Positions 7,184-14,264 of a stretch of 64,000 bases of DNA are shown one piece after another (position 1 is the stretch's first letter; every line of letters begins with the position of its first letter). The notes below the pieces were generated by a model that worked only from the letters and a program-made list of their open reading frames with translations, had not been told where the DNA came from and made no database searches. The translations under genes were made by a program, and so were the position numbers. The stretch is from Vibrio diabolicus (GTDB lineage: Bacteria; Pseudomonadota; Gammaproteobacteria; Enterobacterales; Vibrionaceae). Where the stretch lies: the NCBI GenBank assembly GCA_001048675.1, contig CCKK01000020.1, forward strand, positions 1,054,001 through 1,118,000. The letters run 5' to 3'.

Positions 7184-7645
7184 CTAGTAATCGGATAGAT
7201 TACAACGCTTCCACAGTTCCTTATGCACTTTTTTACTTCCATTTAGTGAAAACGTAATCCTCGATTTCCCATTGAATGCTAACACTTCAACCAAGTTGCC
7301 ATTAAAAATTTGCCTGAACACTTCGTTGTCTGGGTTTCTAGCGTAGAACATATCATCGTATCTTTTGCTTCCTCCCTTTATTTTCATTTTTTGAGAGCCG
7401 TCAATGGATAGCTCTATATCTATGACTCCATACCTAGGATATAAATTAGGGTGCCTTAAACCAATAATTGTGAAACCCTTGTCATCAGTACCAATTCCGC
7501 ATCCTATATGAAACTCTGCTGTATCACTGACGTTAAAGTATGTTTTGTAAAACTGTCCATTTGCCTTGCTAGTTTCTTTGAAACTACTGAACCCGGCAAA
7601 ACAGGGCGCAGATAAACCCACCGCTAGTAATAGTATTTTTTTCAT
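7184..7645 (-). CDS. Secreted protein of unknown function carried by the prophage
   Basis: A 153-residue protein with a clear signal peptide (MKKILLLAVGLSAPCFA, residues 1-17). The mature domain is rich in beta-strand patterns and ends LNGSKKVHKELWKRC. Its two cysteines (GCGIG near 49 and RC near 148) could form a disulfide. There is no membrane anchor. It lies downstream of the DUF3653 regulator on the same strand and is not a known structural gene, so it is best read as cargo (a moron). Other Vibrio inoviruses carry strain-specific genes at this kind of position. Family not recognised. Confidence 0.6.
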   Translation of the reverse strand: MKKILLLAVGLSAPCFAGFSSFKETSKANGQFYKTYFNVSDTAEFHIGCGIGTDDKGFTIIGLRHPNLYPRYGVIDIELSIDGSQKMKIKGGSKRYDDMFYARNPDNEVFRQIFNGNLVEVLAFNGKSRITFSLNGSKKVHKELWKRCNLSDY

Positions 7646-7676
7646 TTATAAGCCCTTGACGCTTGTTATATGAAAT

Positions 7677-8051
7677 TTATTGCCTTTTAAGTCCGGCTAT
7701 ACATCTAGCATATTTAACGAGTCTTGTAAGCGTTTCTGTGTCACTAGGTGATTGAATTTCAAGTAAAGCTATTCCAGTTAGGATCTCTTGAGGTGTAACT
7801 AGTTGTCCTGTAGGTAGTTCGAGCGTGTCTTTATGCATTTTGAAATTTTCCCAAGCTTCTGAGGTGGCTAGTTCCCTCCCCTTGGTCATTCTCATCAGTC
7901 GTTTGCATTCGGGTGGTATGGGCTTTCCTGAATCCCATAACTTGACCACCCTCACACTTTTAAAACATAGTTTTGCTGCTTCTTCTACGCTTAAACCACA
8001 CTCAAATTCACGAAAAACGTAATTCTTGCTCATTTTTCGAAAGTTCGTCAT
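7677..8051 (-). CDS. DUF3653-type phage regulator
   Basis: A 124-residue protein. The start was set at ATG 8051 (MTNFRKMSKNYVF), preceded by AGGG at a usable distance; the frame remains open to 8099. The N-terminal half looks like a helix-turn-helix (VEEAAKLCFKSVRVVKLWDSGKPIP). It is followed by the WENFKMHKDTLELPTGQLVTPQEILTG-like block typical of DUF3653 phage proteins. It lies between the right dif and the secreted cargo gene. In the excised circle it would directly follow the repressor gene in the same direction. A second regulator of the phage is the likely role. Confidence 0.65.
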   Translation of the reverse strand: MTNFRKMSKNYVFREFECGLSVEEAAKLCFKSVRVVKLWDSGKPIPPECKRLMRMTKGRELATSEAWENFKMHKDTLELPTGQLVTPQEILTGIALLEIQSPSDTETLTRLVKYARCIAGLKRQ

Positions 8052-8100
8052 ATATACCCTGATAATCAAAAGGGTGTATATGTAATTGATATGAAACATT

Positions 8101-8129
8101 ATTCAACATAACGTCGCATAATGCGCACT
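8101..8129 (-). other. dif-like XerC/XerD site, right prophage junction
   Basis: On the minus strand: AGTGCGCATTA, a 7-base centre TGCGACG, then TTATGTTGAAT. The XerC-side arm is identical to the left site; the XerD-side arm has one change (A to G). The centre is one base longer than in the left site, which would alter synapsis or cleavage spacing. It has the same orientation as 52-79, so the two are direct repeats around an 8-kb prophage. The site is also the 3' end of the decayed repressor copy. Confidence 0.8.
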
Positions 8130-8355
8130 GTAATAGTGGTTCCTGTGGACTTGAAATCACTAAGGCCAATCCAGTGCAAGCCATTGAGATTCCTTACAAT
8201 CCGAGCCCATTAAACTTTTTTGCAATTCCTTCCCATACTGATTTTATCTGCAGATTATCATTTCGAGTTGATTGGTTTATCTCACCTAGCCTGCATTCCC
8301 AACCAATTACACGAGAGCCACTTCATTTTCATCTAGTTCATCGAGTCTGAAAGCT
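8101..8355 (-). pseudogene. Decayed copy of the DUF3693 repressor (remnant of a second prophage)
   Basis: The minus strand reads VWEGIAKKFNGLGL, then an in-frame TAA (8194-8196), then GISMACTGLALVIS and onward into the right dif as CALCDVMLN. The intact copy at 54-422 reads MWENIAKKFNGLGL, SSISMVCGMFAL, then CALYVLC. Upstream, DENEVALV continues in a different frame from GWECRLGEI, so there is also a frameshift near 8300-8320. The N-terminal half is gone. The gene keeps its place with its 3' end in a dif site, so it is the left end of a second tandem inovirus, now mostly lost. Confidence 0.75.
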
Positions 8356-8395
8356 TTGCGCTCTTGCTGTCCGGTGCTTCTAATCAACATTGCAA

Positions 8396-8719
8396 TCACG
8401 AACCTGTGGCTATATGAAGCCGAATATACTTTTCTGGATATTTATAACGATAGCGTTTTCCTTTCCTTAAGTTGGATTTCACATACCGACAAACTTTTTT
8501 GTCACCACTACTGGTTACTCTTTTTATTACTGCTTTTTTACCTTTGTGTTCCATCTCTATCATGACATCGCAATAACCTTGGTAGTCATCAAATTTATTG
8601 TCCGCTTTCCTTTGAATCTTAGTTTTAATCTTTTTAGCCAATGGGTTCGTTTCCGAGTCGTCAGACAAAGCTGGAGTGCTTACGAAGAGTAAGAACATTA
8701 AAGTTACAACGTATCGCAT
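8396..8719 (-). CDS. Exported protein resembling TolA C-terminal domain III
   Basis: A 107-residue protein: signal peptide (about residues 1-19, ending TPALS), then one domain that I match by eye to TolA domain III. The pattern is NPLAKKIKTKIQRKAD, GYCDVMIEME, AVIKRVTSSGDKKVC, then a C-terminal YIRLHI. The two cysteines are 27 apart, against 25 in E. coli TolA, where they form a disulfide. The TolA membrane anchor and long helical domain II are absent, so the product should be free in the periplasm. It lies beside prophage remains and outside the core chromosome block that begins at the terminator near 8780. TolA III is the co-receptor for filamentous phage pIII. Confidence 0.62.
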   Translation of the reverse strand: MRYVVTLMFLLFVSTPALSDDSETNPLAKKIKTKIQRKADNKFDDYQGYCDVMIEMEHKGKKAVIKRVTSSGDKKVCRYVKSNLRKGKRYRYKYPEKYIRLHIATGS

Positions 8720-8779
8720 AATTTAAGCCCGTTTATCTTATTGATTAATCAATGATAAATAATTTTTCTATAGATACGA

Positions 8780-8807
8780 AAATGGGACGCTATATTGCGT
8801 CCCATTT
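8780..8807 (-). terminator. Terminator downstream of the DUF3634 gene
   Basis: A perfect 11-base stem: AAATGGGACGC (8780-8790) with GCGTCCCATTT (8797-8807), 6-base loop. On the minus strand it is followed by TTTTC. It closes the matP-DUF3634 minus-strand unit and marks the edge of core chromosome. Confidence 0.7.
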
Positions 8808-8833
8808 AACACGATTAAGTAACTGATATGTAA

Positions 8834-9145
8834 TTAAGCTCGCTTCTTGCCTTTGCTCGCTTTGAAACCTTGATGCGGAAAAACGTTGCGAATCCGCTGC
8901 TGGATTTTTTTGGGAACGTCCTTGGAAAAGCTCAAACGCATGCCAGTTCGTTGGCTATATACCTTCATTTCACCACTAAAAGGATCATGTTCACTAATAT
9001 CTTGTAAGTTATGTTTGAAAGAAGGTGGTAGATGCCCTTTTACGTTACTGATATGGCCGTTATCAAACTTTACTTTTAGCACTGGTCTATCAACTGCGAT
9101 CAACCAAAAGATTACGATGGCAGCAATTAAGATTACATATAACAT
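8834..9145 (-). CDS. DUF3634 family membrane-anchored protein
   Basis: A 103-residue protein with an N-terminal membrane helix (residues 2-18, LYVILIAAIVIFWLIAV). A cytoplasmic or periplasmic domain follows (VLKVKFDNGHISNVKGHLP, then SGEMKVYSQRTGMRLSFSKDVP), with a basic tail ending KGKKRA. This matches the DUF3634 proteins of Vibrionaceae as I remember them. It lies 15 bases after matP on the same strand, so the two are likely cotranscribed. Function unknown. Confidence 0.7.
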   Translation of the reverse strand: MLYVILIAAIVIFWLIAVDRPVLKVKFDNGHISNVKGHLPPSFKHNLQDISEHDPFSGEMKVYSQRTGMRLSFSKDVPKKIQQRIRNVFPHQGFKASKGKKRA

Positions 9146-9160
9146 TTGGCACTCCCTATC

Positions 9161-9610
9161 CTAGCTAGATAGCAATTTACTCAAATCCTCTTTGATCGAG
9201 GTAACTTTTTGACTCGCTTTTTCACTTCTCGATGCTTCAGAAAGTAGATATTCAATTGCGTCAGATAATGTACAACCGAGCTCGTTTGCTCTGCTAGAAA
9301 GCTTCTCCCAAACTCGATAATCTAAGTCAATGGACTTTTTCTTTGTATGGACTTGCTCTGCATTGAAATGACGCTTCCTTTTCGCTCGGATAGCCTGCTT
9401 GAGTTTGTTGTCCAACTCTTCTGACATGTGGTTTTCTATCCAAGCTAATACAAGCGTAGGTTCGTGTTCAAGACGTTTTAGCTCTGCAACCGCGGCATCT
9501 GCTTCACTTGTATCAATATGTCGGGTAATCGCTTCACCATCTTTCCATTTCTTGATGAGATACTTCCATTTCCACCCACACTCTAGATTCTCAAGCTGCT
9601 GATATTTCAT
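9161..9610 (-). CDS. matP: Macrodomain Ter protein MatP
   Basis: A 149-residue protein; the E. coli protein is 150. It opens MKYQQLENLECGWKWKYL, nearly the family signature, and contains AIRAKRKRHFNAEQVHTKKKSIDL before the ribbon-helix-helix domain (about residues 85-130) and a C-terminal helix. MatP dimers bind matS sites and condense the terminus macrodomain, linking it to the division machinery through ZapB. The gene is divergent from ycbZ, as in E. coli. Two perfect matS sites lie later in the window, and a one-mismatch site sits in its own upstream region. Confidence 0.95.
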   Translation of the reverse strand: MKYQQLENLECGWKWKYLIKKWKDGEAITRHIDTSEADAAVAELKRLEHEPTLVLAWIENHMSEELDNKLKQAIRAKRKRHFNAEQVHTKKKSIDLDYRVWEKLSSRANELGCTLSDAIEYLLSEASRSEKASQKVTSIKEDLSKLLSS

Positions 9611-9636
9611 TTATTCCGACCCATAAACATAACCTA

Positions 9637-9649
9637 GTGACAGCGTAAC
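9637..9649. promoter_or_regulatory. matS-like site upstream of matP
   Basis: GTGACAGCGTAAC differs from the consensus GTGACRNYGTCAC at one base. It lies 27 bases before the matP start, where a bound dimer could block its promoter. Whether MatP binds it is untested. Confidence 0.4.
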
Positions 9650-9820
9650 CCAGATAATTTACTTGGGCAAATAAAACTCTTAGAAGTATCGATGTTGATC
9701 ACTCATTTGTCTAAGTATTGTTCATTGAGTGTTGAATGCCTTGAGCGAACCAAATTGGTGCTAGGGTGTTATAGTCCATTTCGTTATAATGTCGGCAAGA
9801 TTGAATTACGATGAATTTTA

Positions 9821-11461
9821 ATGAACCAACTTAATTGGCAAGACGTAACACCTTCACTTGAGCAGTACGAAGCACTTTTAAAGTCTGCACCTTCATTACC
9901 AAAGAAGTCTTTTACTGATCTTCAACCGAGGATGTCGGCAACGATATCTCGCTTTTCCAAAATGTCGGGATTGACACGCGTGCTACTCATTAACTGCGTC
10001 GATAATTCTGTCTATAGAGAGTTCATCAGTAAAGCTCTTCAGAGTCATTCTAACGCTGCGATTGTTTTGTCGGAATCACTTGATGCCAAACGTTTATTTG
10101 ACCGTTACAGTGTTGATGTAAGTGGTGATATTGCCTTCCAACCTGGCTTGATTTCACAAGCTGACGACGGTTATTTGATTGTACCTGCTAATCTCATTCT
10201 GGCTAACCCGGGACTTTGGCCGAATATAAAGTCTGCAATTCAACAAAACCTTATCGAGCCACTGAACCTAAGCCCTACTCGCTTACCTACTTCAGTACCG
10301 CCATCTAAAGCTTATGATGTAAAACTGATTGTAACTGGGGAAAGAAGTCAGTTAGCAGAGCTAGAATATATCGACGAGGACTTTTGTTCAGGCTTTGCCA
10401 TGTATACCGAAGTTGAAGAAGATATTCATTTGTCAGAGCAGAATTTGACAGATTACTTTGGTTTGGTGAACTGGATATGTTCTCAATATCAGATGCCTCA
10501 CTTAACGGAATGTGGCTTTAGAAGACTGTTGCTAGCTGGTATGAGATTTACTGAAGATCAACATTATTTGCCGTTAGGTGTAATGTGGCATTCTCAACTT
10601 CTAACACTTGCCAGCCAGTTCAGTGATGGCCAAACATTAGATTACGAGTCATTAGATAAAGCGATTGACGACAAGTATTACCGCGAATCCTATCTTCCTC
10701 AGCGTGCCGTGTACGATATTTTAGATGGACAAGTCATCATTGAGACAACTGGAGAGCAAGTTGGCCAAATCAATGGCCTAACCGTCATCGATATGGCTGG
10801 ACACCCTGTGAGCTATGGTGAGCCTGCCAGAATATCGTGTGTAATTCACTTTGGTGATGGCGATGTTTCCGATGTTGAGCGCAAAGCTGAACTTGGCGGC
10901 AATCTACATGCGAAAGGCATGATGATTATGCAAGCTTTCTTAAGCTCTGCTCTAAAATTAGATGAACCTCTGCCTTACTCTGCCTCGATCGTATTTGAAC
11001 AGTCTTATAGTGAAGTTGACGGTGACAGCGCATCTCTCGCAGAACTTTGTTGCTTGGTGAGTGCGTTATCTGAATCTCCGATTAATCAACAAGTTGCGGT
11101 TACAGGAGCCGTCGATCAGTTTGGTCGAGTGCAAGCAGTCGGTGGCTTGAACGAGAAAATTGAAGGTTTTTATCAGGTTTGTAAACATCAGGGTTTTACG
11201 GGAAATCAAGGCGTTGTCATGCCGAAATCAAACCTTAAACACCTTGCATTACATAAAGATGTAATAGAAAGCATTAAAAATGGTGAGTTCCATATTTGGT
11301 CCGTCTCTACGGTAGATGAAGCTATTCCGATTGTTATGAATAAACCCTTCAGAGGCGAAGACGATAGCATTATTGGCAAAATAGCGGAACGTATTGAAAA
11401 CTTTGAAAGACATGAGCATCCAGAAGGAATTGTGCAGCGCATCAAAAACTGGTTTGTCTAG
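9821..11461 (+). CDS. ycbZ: Lon-like protease YcbZ (LonB/S16 type)
   Basis: A 546-residue protein with a C-terminal S16 (Lon) protease domain from about residue 330. The catalytic serine is in DGDSAS at residue 403 and the catalytic lysine in GGLNEKIEG at residue 446. The N-terminal part is the degenerate, ATPase-like region of this family and shows no convincing Walker A, as expected for YcbZ. It lies between matP and fabA, the enterobacterial order. Physiological substrates are not known from sequence. It has its own promoter region, shared divergently with matP. Confidence 0.88.
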   Translation: MNQLNWQDVTPSLEQYEALLKSAPSLPKKSFTDLQPRMSATISRFSKMSGLTRVLLINCVDNSVYREFISKALQSHSNAAIVLSESLDAKRLFDRYSVDVSGDIAFQPGLISQADDGYLIVPANLILANPGLWPNIKSAIQQNLIEPLNLSPTRLPTSVPPSKAYDVKLIVTGERSQLAELEYIDEDFCSGFAMYTEVEEDIHLSEQNLTDYFGLVNWICSQYQMPHLTECGFRRLLLAGMRFTEDQHYLPLGVMWHSQLLTLASQFSDGQTLDYESLDKAIDDKYYRESYLPQRAVYDILDGQVIIETTGEQVGQINGLTVIDMAGHPVSYGEPARISCVIHFGDGDVSDVERKAELGGNLHAKGMMIMQAFLSSALKLDEPLPYSASIVFEQSYSEVDGDSASLAELCCLVSALSESPINQQVAVTGAVDQFGRVQAVGGLNEKIEGFYQVCKHQGFTGNQGVVMPKSNLKHLALHKDVIESIKNGEFHIWSVSTVDEAIPIVMNKPFRGEDDSIIGKIAERIENFERHEHPEGIVQRIKNWFV

Positions 11462-11479
11462 TACTGATCGGAGTTGTTT

Positions 11480-11497
11480 AGCGTACACGTGTTCACT
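11480..11497. promoter_or_regulatory. Candidate FabR operator upstream of fabA
   Basis: AGCGTACACGTGTTCACT is an imperfect 18-base palindrome centred on CACGTG with 7 of 9 positions matched. It lies about 35 bases before fabA. It resembles the FabR site of unsaturated fatty acid genes as I remember it. FabR represses fabA and fabB in response to membrane acyl composition. No fabR gene is in the window. Confidence 0.5.
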
Positions 11498-11531
11498 AAG
11501 ATGCAGCTATCAAAAATTGGAGTAATTGATA

Positions 11532-12050
11532 ATGCAAAACAAACGTGATTCTTATAACCGTGACGATCTACTTGCTTCTAGCCAGGGTGAGCTATTTGGA
11601 CCAGGTTACCCTCAGCTTCCTGCACCAAACATGCTAATGATGGATCGTATTACTAAAATGTCTGAGACAGAGGGCGATTTTGGTAAAGGTTTGATCTTGG
11701 CGGAATTGGATATTACTCCAGATTTGTGGTTCTTTGATTGCCACTTCCCTGGTGACCCGGTAATGCCTGGCTGTCTTGGCCTTGACGCGATGTGGCAACT
11801 TGTTGGCTTCTTCCTTGGCTGGGTTGGCGGTAAAGGTAAAGGTCGCGCTCTAGGTGTTGGTGAAGTGAAGTTTACAGGCCAAATCCTACCGACGGCGAAA
11901 AAAGTAACCTACGAAATCCATATGAAACGCGTCGTAAATCGTAAACTGGTAATGGGTTTGGCTGACGGTCGTGTATGCGTAGATGGCAAAGAAATCTACG
12001 TTGCGAAAGATTTGAAAGTTGGTTTGTTCCAAGACACTTCAAACTTCTAA
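11532..12050 (+). CDS. fabA: 3-hydroxydecanoyl-ACP dehydratase/isomerase FabA
   Basis: A 172-residue protein, the same length as E. coli FabA. The start is ATG 11532 behind GGAG; a TTG two codons upstream is not needed. The active-site histidine is H71 in FDCHFPGDPVMPG and the acid is D85 in GLDAMWQL. The enzyme dehydrates 3-hydroxydecanoyl-ACP and isomerises the product to cis-3-decenoyl-ACP, the branch point to unsaturated fatty acids. It has a promoter-region palindrome upstream (candidate FabR site) and an intrinsic terminator directly downstream, so it is probably monocistronic. Confidence 0.97.
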   Translation: MQNKRDSYNRDDLLASSQGELFGPGYPQLPAPNMLMMDRITKMSETEGDFGKGLILAELDITPDLWFFDCHFPGDPVMPGCLGLDAMWQLVGFFLGWVGGKGKGRALGVGEVKFTGQILPTAKKVTYEIHMKRVVNRKLVMGLADGRVCVDGKEIYVAKDLKVGLFQDTSNF

Positions 12051-12071
12051 TCACGACTTTAATCGATTTAT

Positions 12072-12101
12072 AAAGGCTCCTCCTATTTAGGGGCCTTTTT
12101 G
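12072..12101 (+). terminator. fabA terminator
   Basis: AAAGGCTCC (12072-12080) pairs with GGGGCCTTT (12090-12098), with one G-T pair and a T run. It faces the convergent rmf terminator. Confidence 0.8.
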
Positions 12102-12124
12102 TTTGCCTAGTCTATAAATGTAGA

Positions 12125-12145
12125 AAAGGCTCCGTAGAGCCCTTT
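12125..12145 (-). terminator. rmf terminator
   Basis: AAAGGCTC, a 4-base loop, and GAGCCCTTT, with one bulged C. On the minus strand it is followed by TTTTCT, so it fits the end of the rmf transcript. Confidence 0.6.
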
Positions 12146-12173
12146 CGAATCCTTCTTTTTGTATGTGGAGAGT

Positions 12174-12347
12174 TTATTTGTAGAGACCAGATTGTCTTTC
12201 ATCTCTGGCATCACGCCAACCACCTAACCAATACGACCGAGCATCAACTTGTTGATATGGGCAAGCCTCTTGAGACCTTCCATTCAACCCAGCTTTATAG
12301 CCTTGAGATTGAGCTCGTTCTAGGCGATCACGCTTTTGTCTCTTCAT
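12174..12347 (-). CDS. rmf: Ribosome modulation factor RMF
   Basis: A 57-residue basic protein starting MKRQKRDRLERAQSQGY, the family signature, with GLNGRSQEACPYQQ and YWLGGWRDARDE. The start is placed at 12347; the eight codons upstream are extra. RMF binds 70S ribosomes in stationary phase or stress and drives dimerisation to inactive 100S particles. It is convergent to fabA, and both genes have terminators between them. Confidence 0.95.
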   Translation of the reverse strand: MKRQKRDRLERAQSQGYKAGLNGRSQEACPYQQVDARSYWLGGWRDARDERQSGLYK

Positions 12348-12465
12348 AGTTAATTCCTCATACAGGTCCATTTACTAACGTACAGCTGTTATTGTGAAAC
12401 TTTGATGGAGTTTTTATGACTCCACTTATAAGAATCGATCAAGTTGAGTGATTTCTCAAGGCAAT

Positions 12466-12502
12466 AAAAAAAGCAGAGGCTCAAATGTGTGAGCCTCTGC
12501 TT
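12466..12502 (-). terminator. Strong terminator of the uup-DUF3466 unit
   Basis: A perfect 12-base stem: AAGCAGAGGCTC (12471-12482) with GAGCCTCTGCTT (12491-12502). The A run 12466-12472 gives seven T on the minus strand. Confidence 0.88.
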
Positions 12503-12529
12503 GATTTAAAAATTACTGACGATTTTTGA

Positions 12530-14257
12530 CTATTTTCTACGGAACCCAAACAATCCAAGCATGGTCAAAGCTAACCAACCAAGGCCTGCACCTTGACGCT
12601 CTGTTGTCGTTGAGTCAACGCTTCGAGACACAATGTCCTTCTCAGTCGCACCTGCAATAGGCACCAATTTTACGGCTACGATTTGCTCATCAGAACTACA
12701 TGTCGCATTGTTTGCTGTTGTACTGTAACCGCCAGCACATTTCATCGCGGTACCAGAAATCACACCTGCATCGTTGATATCGGTTGCGTCAATGATACGG
12801 AACTGGTTGTTGTGTTCAGAGTAGTATTCACCGCCATTAGTCAAATTGTCTAGGAACCAAGCTTTTCCATTAAATAGTGTTGAAGCACGTTCACTAGTCT
12901 CACCACCTACACTATATGGGTAGATAAAACCGCGCTTACGACGTGGCTTGCCGTCGTCTTCACGAGTCGTTTCCGCATCAAGTTGTCCGACAATTTCATT
13001 GTAAGAGTTGATCCCGCCCATCTTACCGCCCGCACCGCTGAAGAAAATTCCGCTACTTGGGTAAAAAGCGTTAATAGAATCCTTACGAACATCATCTACG
13101 ATAAAGAGACGATTTGGATAAGCACCAGCAGTAGCAACTCTTCGTTTTGCTTCACCAATAGCAACAAAATTTGAGTTAACATCGGTTAATCGTGAGTTTG
13201 TATGAACCGTATCATCGCCCTCACGCTGTCTAGCTCCTACAACAACTTTGTTTTTCCAAGTTGCGTTTTCAACGCTACCTTCTGCCTCTAGTGTTCCGAC
13301 AAAAACAGTAGCATTCAGATAATTGTCATCACGATATGTATTGTAGCCCACGCCGTAAACCGTTGTACCATCTGTGACAAGGTCACGCATACTTCCTTGA
13401 GCAAGTTTTTCTCCATCTTTAGATGTGCCACTTGGCCAAGCCAATTCACTGACGGTTCCGCTTTGATCCCAAATCGCTGCTTTTGATGTGTGGTGAGCGC
13501 CATTGGTATTGCTTGCCGTTCGAGATACACTACCAACGGTAAAAGTGCCATCGGTTTTCCAAGCGTGGCTTTGCACAACGCTTGCGTCGTTATCACCTGT
13601 AACAAAATTTGGTTCAATAGGTGCTACGACTGTATTTCTTGTTTCCAGTGTCGACTGGTTTTCACTGCTGACTTTACTTTGATTACCGACAGCTGCACCA
13701 TCTTCGGTAAGCTGATTGATAACATTGTTATATTCATTTTTATAAGCAGCAGAATCGCCTTCTACAAATGCTAACGCATTAGAAGTAAAGTCTTTACTAC
13801 GCTCTTTGTTCCATGGGGCCCAGTTTACAGAAGCCCAAGAGTCACAAGTAGAATAGCGAAGCTGGTTATAACAGTAACGTTCAAAATCTTTGAGTTCTTG
13901 GATGTAATAAAAGCCCGCGTCCAATCCAAATGGAATTTCCTCACGATAGCTATTTCCATCCACGGCTTGTGTTGCTGAAATAGGTGTTGTGCGAGTTTCC
14001 ATCGCAAGCTTAAATTGGTCTGGTGTACAGTTTGCTGCCGCATCAAAACAGCCCAAAGCGAAAGGGGAACCTGTTGAGGGATCTGTACCCGCATCACCTT
14101 GCTGAATTGCAACCCCATAAGCCGTTTGGTAGTCACCGTTTGAGCCATGATCCTGAGGTGAAACCTCAACCACTTGATACAATGCCGCCTGTGCGTTCAT
14201 TGTGGTACCAACCATCATTGCAATGGCGGTCAATTTGAATTTATTACTACAATTCAT
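12530..14257 (-). CDS. Exported DUF3466 protein with GlyGly-CTERM sorting signal
   Basis: A 575-residue protein with an N-terminal signal peptide (ending near residue 24, MNAQA). Its long middle is rich in Gly, Asn and Thr, with internal repeats of the kind seen in DUF3466 and beta-propeller-like proteins (SKAAIWDQSG, GINSYNEIVGQL, DINDAGVISG). The C-terminus GAGLGWLALTMLGLFGFRRK is a GlyGly-CTERM signal: Gly motif, membrane helix, basic end. Such tails are cut by rhombosortase, and the proteins reach the surface through type II secretion. It follows uup by seven bases, so the two are cotranscribed. Molecular role unknown. Confidence 0.82.
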   Translation of the reverse strand: MNCSNKFKLTAIAMMVGTTMNAQAALYQVVEVSPQDHGSNGDYQTAYGVAIQQGDAGTDPSTGSPFALGCFDAAANCTPDQFKLAMETRTTPISATQAVDGNSYREEIPFGLDAGFYYIQELKDFERYCYNQLRYSTCDSWASVNWAPWNKERSKDFTSNALAFVEGDSAAYKNEYNNVINQLTEDGAAVGNQSKVSSENQSTLETRNTVVAPIEPNFVTGDNDASVVQSHAWKTDGTFTVGSVSRTASNTNGAHHTSKAAIWDQSGTVSELAWPSGTSKDGEKLAQGSMRDLVTDGTTVYGVGYNTYRDDNYLNATVFVGTLEAEGSVENATWKNKVVVGARQREGDDTVHTNSRLTDVNSNFVAIGEAKRRVATAGAYPNRLFIVDDVRKDSINAFYPSSGIFFSGAGGKMGGINSYNEIVGQLDAETTREDDGKPRRKRGFIYPYSVGGETSERASTLFNGKAWFLDNLTNGGEYYSEHNNQFRIIDATDINDAGVISGTAMKCAGGYSTTANNATCSSDEQIVAVKLVPIAGATEKDIVSRSVDSTTTERQGAGLGWLALTMLGLFGFRRK

Positions 14258-14264
14258 TGAATTC

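Noticed and set aside
8356..8565. 69-codon plus-strand frame
   Set aside because: Antisense to the end of the TolA-like gene, with no ribosome site.
54..9610. CRISPR array or tRNA attachment site
   Set aside because: No regularly spaced repeats and no tRNA-like cloverleaf seen. The integration point is explained by dif-like sites.
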